Source of the DNA: Armigeres subalbatus
Lineage: Eukaryota > Arthropoda > Insecta > Diptera > Culicidae
Assembly: GCF_024139115.2 (NCBI RefSeq)
Contig: NC_085139.1
Span: forward strand, 5,241,533 to 5,305,532
Length of the DNA stretch: 64,000 bases
Reading direction: 5' to 3'
Below the pieces are notes generated by a model. That model did no database searches, had not been told where the DNA came from, and was given only the letters and a program-made list of their open reading frames with translations. Positions 23,202-33,700 of the stretch are shown piece by piece. A program made the translations under genes and the position numbers. Numbering within the stretch: position 1 is the first letter of the stretch; each line of letters begins with the position of its first letter.

Positions 23202-24240
23202 TTAGTCTTCCACGCTGCCACCTTCCGGAATATCTGCAGCACGCGTCTCCAGTTCTTCAACGAAGGACCGTTTCACCGTGGCATCTTCCAGTCGGCGTGT
23301 GTTGAATCGTCGTCCAACCCTTTCCTCCTGCCGACGAATCCGCGCAATGCATATTTCGCCGATGAGGAGGTGATGATCAGACGCGATATCGGCACTACGT
23401 TTATTCCGTACATCAAGAAGGCTTCGTTTCGTTTCCATTTTCGGCTGATGCGGATATGGTCGATTTGATTTTCTGTAAAGCCGTCACGGGAGACCCACGT
23501 GATCTTGTAAACCGGTCGATGAGGGAAGACCGATCCCCCGATCACCATGTCGTTATTACCACAAAATTCTGCGAACAGCTCTCCGTTTTCGCTCATTTCT
23601 CCGAGACCATGGCGTCCCATAATGCGCTCATGGTTTGAGTTGTCGGATCCGATCTTCGCATTGAAGTCGCCCAAACAGATCTTGATATCACCCTTCGGAA
23701 TTCTTCTACGACGGCATTGAGTTGACTGCAGAAGTTCTCTTTGTCTTGCAAGTCGGCAGCATCGGTTGGCGCATAACATTGGATTATAGTAAGGTTTCGG
23801 ACCCGTGTTCTAAATCTGGTAACGATTATCCTTTCACTTATAGGTTCCCACTTCATACGCACAGAGTGTGCCTGAGCGCTTAGTAGGAAGCCAACTCCGC
23901 GATGCCGGGGAGCGTGTTCACCTCGTAAACCAGAGTATAGCAGAACTTGTCCCGACGGCGTTCTGTGTTCTCCAAAGTTTGGCCAACGGACTTCACTCAG
24001 TCCCAGGATCTCAAGCTTTATGCGGCGTGCCTCATTGGCAAGTTGTGCCAATTTACCCTGCTGGCCTAGGGTTAAAACGTTCCATGTTCCTATTCGTGTC
24101 CGTTGTTTCGCGCTAAGAGTCGTCGCCGTAAAATCAGTCCGTATTCTTTCATTATCGGATTCTCGAACAAATTGATGTTTCGGGAACAGTAGGTTGTTGG
24201 CCCAAGGTTCCCTATCCACCGGGATGGAGCTGCCATCTTA
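23202..24240 (-). pseudogene. RTE-type LINE endonuclease
   Basis: Minus-strand apurinic-type endonuclease upstream of the RT above. 24219-23700 has RTRIGTWNVLTLGQQGKLAQ, LEILGLSEVRW (catalytic Glu), and GVGFLLSAQAHS. After a frameshift near 23700 the block 23690-23440 gives ICLGDFNAKIGSDN (catalytic GDFNA) and ENQIDHIRI. A further shift leads into 23438-23202 with RNKRSADIASDHHLLIGE (catalytic SDHHL). All active-site motifs are present but in three frames, so this is a dead copy. Its 5' end is probably near 24240-24390. Confidence 0.82.
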
Positions 24241-24389
24241 GGTATAGCTTCCGGGGAATAGCATTTCATACTCCGCTGGATGCCAGAACAGACGCTGTTG
24301 GAGCCGCACCTCCTTGGTGGACAAACGCTCGATCAGTCGGGTCAAATTTGTTTAAAGTCCCACCCAACACCAGGAATAGGCTAGTGCGC

Positions 24390-24760
24390 TTTGAGTGGCA
24401 CACGGTCGCTTTGATAGGGCCTGCTTGGGGACACATGCAGCTTTTTATAGAAGTTCAACAGAGCCCACTGTCGAACCCCACCACATCCTAGGCAGACCCC
24501 ACAGGACGCACCTCTCACTCTAGCTGATGTCAGAAGGACAACAGCGCCCTGTTGTGCGAATAGGGGCAGTATATTACTTTGCCGATAATGTGTTTCTGCA
24601 GTGCGGATTGCACTCCACACATAATGGCAAATATTTCCGCCTGAAAGACAGTGCAGTGTCTACCCAGTGAGTGGGACTGTTCCAATCTTAGCTCACGCGA
24701 GTAGACACCTGCACCCGCTCTACCTTCGTAGAGGAAGCCATCAGTGTAACAAACAACGCG
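24390..24760 (-). pseudogene. LOA-type LINE RNase H fragment
   Basis: Minus strand 24760-24560 reads VCYTDGFLYEGRAGAGVYS and HCTVFQAEIFAIMCGVQSAL: the first RNase H catalytic Asp (TDG) and the Glu (AEIFAI). After this the frame decays. It complements the C-terminal RNase H fragment at 6745-7310 but is a separate, older remnant. Clade inferred from the RNase H; low certainty. Confidence 0.55.
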
Positions 24761-24779
24761 AATATGACGTTATACGCTC

Positions 24780-25970
24780 CGTTGCTTGAATTGCAATTGT
24801 GACGTCATGCTCGTTTGGCTACACTCGCCTTCGCCTCAGCTCGTCTATAGAATCTATAGTGTCTATACAATTAAAGTGCCCACGCGACTGATCTGAAAAT
24901 CAAGCACCGTTGCGAGATTCATTAAGATCCTATTTACAAGAACTTGTGACTAACAATATCAATCAACAAAAACTTCATTTTAAGTTATGCTCCAATCACA
25001 TCCACGATAATAGTCATCGCTACCAATGCTTGGAGACGCAAGTCGTTTATTCCTGTTCCTGCATGGCTCGAAACAAAATCAAAGCAACGAGTGCCGAACA
25101 TGACCGAACCATCCAAAAGTTTAAACATCCTATTATAAAGCTTAAGGATGCTCAGTTAAAGTTTACTTCGCTTTGTTGTTCTCACAACAGAATTAATGGT
25201 TTCGTGCCGCTTCTCTCGCTTTAACTACTCATCCGGTAATGAACATCATCGATTTGAAAAATGCAAAAGGATTGGCGAACTGATGTCGTCACTAGTAGAA
25301 TTAAATTTCGTTCCCTTATTTTGAGTCCTGTGAAAAACTAAACTTTTCACTACTATATAAATCTCCTTTATATTTTCAAACAGGATGTTTCTTTTTAAAG
25401 ATAATTTTACACAACAGATAAAAAATATGCCAGAAATAAATAAGATTAATAAAAATACTGATAATTAATTTGTTATTTAATAGTCTTTGCTCCTATAGTA
25501 TCATAGAAAAAAAAACTTATTTGTACAATGATTTACATAGGAATGAATATTTATTTTACTAAATGGCATGACATTAACAATGATTACTATGATCTAAATT
25601 GTTGACGTTGCTCACCATTCCTTCTTGTTAAGATCCGACAAAACGCATATCTTTTTTCATCGTGTCCTGAATGTTACGTTCTGTAGAGATTCAGTAAAAA
25701 TATTTTCTAATGTGTCCTTAGTTGTACAATACCGTAAAACTATAGTTTAGAGCTTGACAGTAAGGCCGTCTTCAGTATCTCATACGTATTAAAATACGTG
25801 TCTGCAAAGTTACAATCAAGTGGTTGTATTAAATATGGGATAGTACTAACTTGTCTTATGACAAGTAAAGATTGCGTGTTTATGATTGTTCCATAATTTC
25901 GTTCTGAAGCCATCCGAAAACCATTCCTACTAATTATAATGAGAAATTCTTCCAAATTTTCACGGGATTT
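24780..25970. other. AT-rich intergenic stretch with one member of a direct repeat
   Basis: No coding signal recognised. The part 24990-25330 is the partner of 27970-28260 (entered separately). The remainder shows no inverted ends or known motifs. Confidence 0.4.
24990..25330 (+). repeat. Direct repeat left of the ChaC/Rpn9-remnant segment
   Basis: Shares CATGACCGAACCATCCAAAA, GTTTAAACATCCTAT-ATAAA and the pattern ATGAACATCATCGATT with 27970-28260 in the same orientation, at a diverged level with indels. The two copies flank the segment containing the Rpn9 remnant and the ChaC exon. Confidence 0.7.
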
Positions 25971-25979
25971 TTTTTCTAA

Positions 25980-26260
25980 TTTCTTCAGAAAAAATCAGCT
26001 TCTTCAAGCTGAGAAAATTTCAAAAATAAAAATCAACGGCGGCTAGGAACTTAATATCGTGGGGGAGATGATCGACGAGAAACGTCGTTTTCTGTTACCA
26101 TGGCTTAATTTGGATCATCGCGAGCCAGGTCGGTGAAGTCTTCACAAAATGAGCAGAAGGAATTTCTTTCTCATCTATGTATATTAAAAAAGATTTTTTT
26201 AATGTTTCGAAATAAAAAAAGCTTTGCACTTATATTTAATGGAAATAGCCGTCTTTGCAT
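25980..26260 (+). pseudogene. Decayed copy of the Rpn9 last exon and 3' UTR
   Basis: Similar to 6220-6700. The part around the stop matches best: (A)TCG-GAGCC-GG-...GTGAA-TC-TCAC-AA-TGA is shared, followed by the UTR blocks TTTCTTTCT, TGTTTCGAAATAAA and TAGCCGTCTTTG-ATAA. Upstream, ATCGACGA and a faint trace of the LRQKISLL coding block near 25985 can be aligned with deletions and one stop. The coding potential is lost. It lies tail-to-tail with the ChaC exon. The UTR match is clear; the match further upstream is weaker. Confidence 0.65.
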
Positions 26261-26518
26261 AATACATTGCTAATTAGTTTGTTTGGTATATTCTTGTAGT
26301 CTATATCGCTTTCTTATCTAAATGTAACGAAAAGCTTATCTTATCGATGGTTTATGCGTGTCAAAAAGTCTAATCAAACTTAAGGCTAGAATAAAGAAAA
26401 AAGCTATCTAACTGATCCTAAAACCAAAGTAACAAAAAGCTGTCGCGTTTCAAAATAATATCGTTTGTAGTTGAAACACATTAAATTTTTGCGTCATTAG
26501 TTGATAAGGCGAATTGTC

Positions 26519-27034
26519 CTAAATGTGCAAACATCTCAGTTTCTTCTCCGGCACCCTTGCGGTGAATTCGAACGAAACATGTCGCCGCACCTCCTCGTGG
26601 GAATCCCGCCTGATGCGGCGTGGGGCGCTTCCAAGCAAACTGCTAATTGTCACGTTCGCTTCGGCCACAAACCGTCGAACCAGTCCTTCCAGCTCAAACA
26701 GGTGCTCATCGCTGGCACCGGGCAGCTCTTCGCGCATGAAAATCGCCAACCGGATCAGGTATTCGACGTTGTGTCCGCTGGGGCCCTGGCATTGGGTTAT
26801 TTGGCGCGCAGTCACGACCATTGGCTCCTCACCGATCCAGAGGTCGTTCTTTGGCGTGGCGATGTAAACCAGGGCCGGGAAGGCTTGCCCGCTGATGCCG
26901 GACCATTCGCTGGCCTTGCGGGGGAAAAACTTTATGTAGTCCGTTTGGTAGCCCCCGAGGGTGCACTCCCGCTGCTTAAGGTAGTCCAGGGCCAGCTGGC
27001 CGGTCACCTTGAAGGCGCAGCCCCACGTGATGCC
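26519..27034 (-). CDS. ChaC: Gamma-glutamylcyclotransferase ChaC, last exon
   Basis: Minus-strand exon of 171 codons opened by a good acceptor (TTTTATTTCTTCCAG at 27035-27049) in phase 0. It contains GITWGCAFKVTG, LGGYQTDYIKFFPR, PALVYIATPKN, GPSGHNVEYLIRLA and DEHLFELE, the conserved C-terminal two thirds of ChaC/GCG proteins. These enzymes cleave glutathione to 5-oxoproline and Cys-Gly in the cytosol. The catalytic Glu and the N-terminal YGSL nucleotide-like loop lie in exon(s) that should be to the right; I could not find them anywhere in the window, so a long intron or a retro-/segmental copy is possible. No lesion in this exon. Confidence 0.88.
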   Translation of the reverse strand, partial: GITWGCAFKVTGQLALDYLKQRECTLGGYQTDYIKFFPRKASEWSGISGQAFPALVYIATPKNDLWIGEEPMVVTARQITQCQGPSGHNVEYLIRLAIFMREELPGASDEHLFELEGLVRRFVAEANVTISSLLGSAPRRIRRDSHEEVRRHVSFEFTARVPEKKLRCLHI

Positions 27035-27049
27035 CTGGAAGAAATAAAA

Positions 27050-28569
27050 ATCAAATTTAGTTGTTGTTAGAAAATGATCTCTGTAATGCAAAAAAATGTT
27101 AATTGATTTGATAGGAAACGTGTGTGGTGCAAATCTTCCTGCAAAAAAGGTAGTGGCAAGTTCCCTCTGAGTAAGCCCCATTGTGTTATGCCCGGAACTG
27201 GAGAAACTGTCGCAGATCAGTCTTTCAGGTCCGGGCACTCTCAGACATAACTATATTGCGATCTGGCATTTTTGCATTGTCTCACATCCTTGCGAATATG
27301 ATTGACAATGGCAATAGGGACCAATTAGATCCTGACACTTTCTGTCCTCGGCCTGGGGACTTTACCCATGGTGAGCAAAGCGAAGAGTTATTGGAAACTC
27401 GTATGTAACCACGAGAATTGAGCTAGAAAGAACCACTCTACCCTGAGGGCTGGTGGATTCCATCGGCTCTTATATAGAAGTGAAGTACATCTTTGGTTCT
27501 AGCGATGTCTGACACATTTCTGTTATATATATTTTTACTACGTTTTTTTCAGACAACTTACTTCTTTCTCCTCAATTAAAGTGGCAACGCGACCGGGCTG
27601 AAAAATTAAAAAAAGACAATAATTAGTTTACTTCTGTTATCAAGTAACAAAGCGAGATGATTTAGATAAAAGTTTGTGACTATATACTCAAGTTGATAAC
27701 CATAATGATACTCGCATAACAATTGGGGTGCTTTTAGACGGTTTGTTTTGGTTGCTTTTGGCCTTAAAGTTCAATAAAATATTTAAAAAAAAACCTTTTA
27801 AAATTAAAAAAAATCAAATTTTAAAAAACTAAAATTATGGAAACATTAAATGGTGTTTGCAAAATTGAGGAAATTAAATAGTCTTTCAGGAACGGCTCCA
27901 GTGTACTGCATTGAAACCTAAACTCATAAATAAAATCTTGTACATGCCTCAATCAAAGCACCGTAAACAGCAATCGCCGTAGTTCCTTGAACACCGTCAT
28001 TAATTTATTGTTACACCAGCGTGGCTCGGAGCAAATTCAAAGCAAAGAATGCTGAACATGACCGAACCATCCAAAAAGTTTAAACATCCTATCATAAAGA
28101 TTGAGGATGTTTACTCATAGTTGTGAATCTTCAACGGCACTTCCCTTGCTCTACCCACCCGTCCGGCAAAGAACATTATCGATTCATAAGCTCCATACAA
28201 ATGCGCTGGCTAACTGCTGTCGTCACGAACAGAACGAAATTGATATTTCACTTTTTCTCATTTTATTATTTTTGTCATCTGCTGACGACTCTACGGCAAG
28301 CTGTTTTTATAAATTGTTTCTCATATTTAAAGAAATCTTTATTATTATCAACCAGACTTTGAAGCATTCCCCACACACAAAATCATAATAAAGATTTCAT
28401 TGCCATTAGAAAAAATCTTTGTGGTGAACGAAAAGGATCAGCAGAGTACGGAGACAAGAAAACTATAGTGAGCAATTTTTATCAGCAGCCGTCCCACCTA
28501 AACATAACTAATATTCTTAAAATTTGCTATCCTTCCTTAGTTTTGAAAGCAAGGTTTATATGGATATGA
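27050..28569. other. Presumed ChaC intron or intergenic DNA
   Basis: No recognisable coding exon. 27970-28260 is the second member of the direct repeat that also occurs at 24990-25330. The frame at 27238-27050 that runs into the ChaC exon has no ChaC motif and is taken as intron. Confidence 0.4.
27970..28260 (+). repeat. Direct repeat right of the ChaC exon
   Basis: Partner of 24990-25330: same order of GAACATGACCGAACCATCC, AAGTTTAAACATCCTAT, GAACATTATCGATT and CTG(A/C)TGTCGTCAC blocks. Confidence 0.7.
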
Positions 28570-28571
28570 TA

Positions 28572-29226
28572 CACTCAAAATAATTGTCACTTTAATTCCA
28601 CTATAAAAAGTAATGTAGACTTTAAAATTCGAAACTTTCATCGGCCTTACTGGAATCAAATAAAACTTACTCAAATCATAAGTGCATCTTAATAAGAAAT
28701 GTAGTGGAATTCATTAGAAAACATAGAAAATAATATCTATATATACTCTTCCAGTGAATTCTACCCAAAATGAATGTATGAAAAATATATGAGTGGGGTT
28801 CTCAGAGCGAAAAGTATGTTTATTAACATTCGCTAATGAAACATTTTGCAGAAGCATTATGAGAACGATTTGCAAAAAATGTTTATTAACAATCGCTAAT
28901 GAAACATTTTGCAGAAGCATTATGAGAACGACTTGCAAAAAATTCTGTTTGAGTGTGAATTAACTTTCTACTCCTTTTTTGTCCTCGTCCGCTTCTAGTG
29001 GACGGGTTATCAACTACAGGGAAACTAGTAAAAAAGTATCGAAGTTTCACTTAAAATTTAAGTACATGGCCAAACGAAAATTCACCTAAATTTTATTTTA
29101 TTTTCTAGTGAATTGAGAATAATGAGTGCCATCACTAATGAATCATTTAACTTTTACAACCGAAACTACATGGAAAATATCTGCATATGTTTTCAAGTAG
29201 CTTCTAAGTGAAAATTATTTTGAGTG
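28572..29226. mobile_element. 655-bp TIR element (CACTCAAAATAATT) flanked by TA
   Basis: Starts CACTCAAAATAATTGTCACTT and ends with the complement AAGTGAAAATTATTTTGAGTG at 29206-29226, flanked by TA on both sides. It contains a tandem duplication near 28811-28940 (unit about 64 bp, GTTTATTAACA-TCGCTAATG). Non-coding. Confidence 0.75.
28811..28940 (+). repeat. Two tandem copies of a 64-bp unit
   Basis: Two nearly identical units, each with TCGCTAATGAAACATTTTGC and AGCATTATGAGAACGA(T/C)TTG, inside the TIR element. Confidence 0.9.
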
Positions 29227-29417
29227 TAACATAATCGCGAAAGTGTGTGTTGAGGCAATCGTTTAGTTTATCAAGAAAGGATAATTATCAGTCTGCTGAG
29301 CTGTTTCAATTGAAAGGAATCGACATTCTCCTCCTACTAACTTGGAAATTATGCTGTTGAAAAAAATTGACTAGACTTCTTCGGAAGCTAAGGATATACT
29401 TCTGTTATAATATTAGG

Positions 29418-29582
29418 ATCGGGATGTGCGCGCACGCACGTCCCGGCTACCAAAAATTGCGTATACGAGTTATCCACATGAGGGATAATCGCAGGGGTCA
29501 ACCCAACCGAAGTGCAATGGAAGGGTCTCACCCTGGGGGAACCGCCTTTATGATCACGGTAACCCCTATACCAGGTAAGTAT
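29418..29582 (-). ncRNA. U1: U1 snRNA (variant or pseudogene copy)
   Basis: 165 nt on the minus strand with every U1 landmark in order. The 5' end is ATACTTACCTG, complementary to 5' splice sites. Stem-loop I follows, then stem-loop II with the U1A-type loop CATTGCACTTCGG, then GACCCCTGCGATTATCCC, then the Sm site AATTTTTGG (29450-29458), then a terminal stem of GC-rich repeats. Stem-loop I reads GATCATAAAGG instead of the usual GATCACGAAGG, i.e. two transitions in the loop bound by U1-70K. The length matches U1 (about 164 nt). A PSEA promoter element could not be confirmed upstream (29620-29650). The RNA identity is firm; whether it is expressed is open. Confidence 0.93.
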
Positions 29583-30239
29583 GCTTTTCCGAGCGCTCGC
29601 TCGCCAACGACATCAGCGGTGGATGCGGTGCTCTAGCGATTGCCGGTTGAAGTTACTGACTGTACACGCATATTTTACTCTCCCCTATCTCTCTCACACT
29701 CCAGTTTCTTTCACGACTTCGCTGTCGGCGGCCCACTCGTGCATAGACGAAAGATATTTGAGACGGGGAATCCAATGTGAATGAACTGCCTTGGCGTAGA
29801 CAGCGTAGATGCAGATATCGTAAAAGCCGCTATTCCAATTAGAATCAACAACGCCAATGAATGAAAGCCAATGAGAGGAAAGAAACATTGGAAAAAGGAG
29901 TCTTGCTTTTTCGATGCCGGGCCGGGCGGGACGATGAAAAGTCTGGTGTATATAAATAGGTATTTAGGGGAAATGACGGCTTTGGCAGGTTTTGTTCTAT
30001 TATTGGCAGGGGGGTTTTTTATGACTGACTAGGTTCAAATTTATCAAATCAAACTACTGTATAACAACCACAATATTTCTTTTCGAAATTTTATTTTCTA
30101 ATATTACACTTAAAACATAGTATAAGAAAAGTCCAACCCCGTACTGCTTACCGTTTTTAATTAAATTGCTTTTAGAATTTTTGAGAAGAGTTTTAAAAAC
30201 TTCTTCGTATGGTTTCCCGTGGAGATTTTTTCGATTATC
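29583..30239. other. U1 upstream region and probable 3' UTR/tail of the Jockey LINE
   Basis: The first part would hold the U1 promoter. From about 30060 the sequence is probably the 3' untranslated tail of the minus-strand Jockey element, but no clear poly-A or target duplication marks its end. Confidence 0.35.
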
Positions 30240-30333
30240 ATCTTTCTGCTTCTTCTTCTTCATGCAACATCAAAGCGCCAATTGACCTCGGTTGTTCTGG
30301 TGTGACGAGGAAGCTTCAGAATCATTTTCAGGA
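30240..30333 (-). pseudogene. Jockey ORF2 C-terminal piece, far side of the nest
   Basis: Minus strand reads KMILKLPRHTRTTEVNW immediately after 30333. This is the expected continuation of HKLQVCQNK, which is read on the minus strand just right of 41941. Together they restore the conserved LQ..QNK-LKMIL segment of Jockey-type ORF2, separated by 11.6 kb of inserted DNA. One base of uncertainty exists at the join. Confidence 0.75.
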
Positions 30334-30398
30334 ATTCGCGAAGTCGAAACAAATTCTGGCTCTTTCTTCCTTCCCTCCTATGGGAAATCCAATTGCTA
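30334..30398. mobile_element. MITE-A, left half
   Basis: Begins AATTCGCGAAGTCGAAACAAA and continues as the left half of the complete MITE-A copy at 45627-45798 until ATTGCTA, where the next element starts. The right half is at 41821-41941. Confidence 0.85.
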
Positions 30399-30524
30399 CA
30401 CAGAAAAAAACTTCGTAGTATAAATTACAATTTTGTGGTAAAATTAAGAACGGTACCGACGTTTTTCAACCGAAGGGACAAATCGCTTAATTTTACCATA
30501 AATTTAGTAAATTTGATTGATATT
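30399..30524. mobile_element. MITE-B, left end (CACAGAAAAAAAC)
   Basis: Left inverted end of a TA-flanked element. Its right end lies at 35257-35486 plus 41792-41820. About 90 bp of the two ends pair, including ACGTTTTTCAACCGAA on both sides. TA is duplicated at 30397-30398 and 41821-41822. Confidence 0.85.
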
Positions 30525-30705
30525 TGTTATGTATGCGTTATTCAATTAAGTTTTGTGTATGTTTTTCGGACAGTGTAATTCAGAAGAGCGAGAAGTGTAG
30601 TCACCACGTCCGTGGATATGAATCTGAAAATAAAAGTTGTATCGGCCGAAAGTTATATCGCGTCGTTTTATTCGATCTGTAATTGAGCCTTCCACATACA
30701 CGACA
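30525..30705 (+). repeat. 5' LTR of the Ty3/mdg4-type retrotransposon
   Basis: 181 bp, TGTTATGTATGCG...CACGACA. Differs from the 3' LTR at three positions. 5-bp target duplication ATATT at 30520-30524. It is followed by TTGGTGTCAGAAGTGGGAT, the likely tRNA primer-binding site (tRNA not assigned). The AATAAA near 30627 may serve as the poly-A signal. Confidence 0.97.
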
Positions 30706-30794
30706 ATTTGGTGTCAGAAGTGGGATAGTCTGATTTTCAACGCGCGGTAGAAAATCAAAATTTAGTTGCACGAAAATTTCCCTGCGAAAACAAA

Positions 30795-33700
30795 ATGGCG
30801 CTCGAGAACGCCGAGCTGTTACAATCGCTTTCAGCGATGATCGCGGATGCAATCAAGTCTTCCATCGGGAGTGTGATCCAACAAGCGAATGCTGGGGCTC
30901 GGAGTGATCCCGGTACAGCCGGCGCTCCCTTGCCGAAGATACCCGCTTTCTCAATGCCCGAGTACCGCCCATCGGATGGTGCATCAGTTGCCGACTATTT
31001 CAATCGGTTCAAGTGGGCATTAGAGCTGAGCCAGATACCTCGACTACAGTACGCCAATTACGCCAGAGTCCATATGGGGGCAGAGTTAAACAATGCTTTA
31101 AAGTTCCTCGTCAGTCCCCAAGACCCAGCAGCAGTCAACTTCGATGACTTACAGACGACTCTGATCACACACTTCGACCGGAAGAAAAACAAATACGTGG
31201 AAAGTATAAAGTTCAGACAGATAGTCCAGCAGAACGATGAATCTGTGGCACAGTTTGTACTTCGATTACGGCAAGGCGCCGCGGATTGCGATTATGGGAA
31301 TTTCCTAGATCGGATGCTGATTGAACAGCTGTTACATGGTCTGGAAGCTCGCGATATGTGCGACGAGATCATAGCAAAGGAGCCTGCCACCTTTCAAATG
31401 GCTTACGAAATCGCTTACACTCTGGAAGCAACACGCAACACGGCGCGGGAGATCAACTCGGGTACATCATCATCCGCTGTCACGGAAGACACGAATAAAC
31501 TGGGGTACGAAAATCTGAGAACCAGGAAGAAATCGACGCCAAAACATTACCGAAGCAACAATCAACATTCCAGCGAAACCGGGCCTTGCAAGGGATGCGG
31601 AGGACAACACTTGCGCAGTCAGTGCCGTTTTCGCGATGCCAGGTGCCATAATTGTAACATTAAAGGCCACATCGCGAAAGTGTGTCGTTCACGAAGATCA
31701 ACAAACCAGGACTTATCTGCTGACCAGGTGGATTCACAGGAGATGCCACAATCCGAAATCGACGTAGTTCAATCGCTAAGCAAAGTTTACGGTTTTACAC
31801 CGACAGGAAAGAAAATGGTCGAAGTTAAAATAGACGGTTTCCCTTTGCGCATGGAACTGGATACCGGAGCACCCTGCGGTATAATTGCTGAATCTCAACT
31901 GCGAACGTTCAAGCCCAACTACTCGTTGCTCAAAACTGATCGGCACTTTTCGAGCTATTCCGGCCATCGCATCAACTGCCTGGGGCGTATGCCGGTAGAA
32001 GTATCCATCGGAAAAACAATTCGCCAATTGAACTTGTACGTCGTCGCCGGAGAGTCAGATCCGCTGTTTGGACGCGAGTGGATCTCAAATTTCGTTGAGG
32101 AAATCAATCTTAATAGTTTATTTTGTGCAAATGATTCGATCAATGCAATCAATAGTGCTCAGCTTATTCCGGAACAAGCAAAACGATTAGCAGACCTTTT
32201 AGATGGCTTCAGCGACGTATTCAGTGATGTTCCAGGAAGGCTGTTGGGACCACCGGCTAAGGTTCATCTGAAGCCACAGGTATTTCCTATATTTGCAAAG
32301 GCGAGGGACGTACCACACGCACTACGTGAACGGTACGCAGCGGAAATTGACAAAAAACTCGCTTCAGGATTTTTCAAGAAAGTGGAATACTCCGAGGGGT
32401 CCTCACCCACTCACATCGTAGTGAAGAAAAATGGAGACCTGCGGATTACCGGCAACTACAAGCCAACTGTCAACCCAAGAATGATTGTAGACGAACATCC
32501 TATACCAAAGATCGAGACAATATTCAACAGAATGAAAGGTGCGACTGTTTTCTGCCATCTGGACGTGACTGATGCCTACACCCATCTACCCATTGATGAA
32601 GAGTTTAGTCACATACTTACGCTGAACACGACTACACATGGACTTATTCGTCCTACGCGTGCTGTATACGGAGCAGCAAATATCCCGGCAATTTGGCAGC
32701 GTCGAATGGAATCGGTCCTTCAAGGATTAGATGATGTCGTCGTGAATTTCTACGATGACATAATCGTCTTCGCAAAAGACTTCGCCAGTCTCCTCCAAGC
32801 ACTAACGGTCACCTTGGACAGATTGAGATCAAGTGGGCTACGTCTCAACCGAACAAAATGCGTATTTGCAACATCATCTCTCGAATGCTTGGGCCACCGG
32901 ATCGATCGCCATGGATTGCACAAATCTGAACAACATGTTGAAGCTGTTCGCAACGCACCTATACCGACGACCCCAGATGAACTACAACTGTTCTTAGGTA
33001 AGGCCACTTATTATAGTGCTTTTATTCCAAATCTTTCTTCCAAAGCTAGATGCTTACGCAATATGCTCCTAGCTGACTCGTTTGAATGGACATCGGACGC
33101 AGAAAAGGCCTACATTGACCTGAAAGAAGCTTTGACATCACCCCAAGTTCTAATGCAGTATGACCCGACATTACCACTGATACTGGCAACAGACGCAAGC
33201 CAAACAGGGCTGGGTGCCGTGTTATCACATCGATTGCAGAATGGACTGGAACGTCCAATCGCGTATGCAAGTACTACCCTATCGAATACAGAGCAACGCT
33301 AACCCCAAATTGATTAAGAAGCGCTGGCTATAGTTTGGGCAGTGAAAAAGTTTTTTCACTATCTGTACGCTAGGAGATTCACCTTGATCACGGATCATAA
33401 GCCGCTCACTCAGATACTGCACCCTGAGAAATCATTGCCTTCATTGTGCATCAGCCGGATGGCAAATTATGCAGATTATCTGGCACATTTTGACTTCAAC
33501 ATCGTGTATAAGCCAACAAAAGAACATACGAATGCAGATTACTGCTCACGAATTCCAAGTGAGTCAACATCATCCGGAATAAATTCGTTAAACTTGCAAG
33601 AAGGAAGAGAAAATTATGATGACTTCGACGGTTTCGCTCTAAATCAGATCCAACAGTTGCCAGTGCGCGCGGAACATATTGCTCGTGAAACACGTAAAGA

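Noticed and set aside
27050..27238. N-terminal extension of the ChaC frame to 27238
   Set aside because: No ChaC motif and a strong splice acceptor at 27035; read-through of intron.
29367..29636. Plus-strand ORF ending before a perfect GTAAGT donor near 29575
   Set aside because: The apparent donor is the complement of the U1 5' end (ACTTACCTG), and the region is explained by the snRNA on the minus strand.
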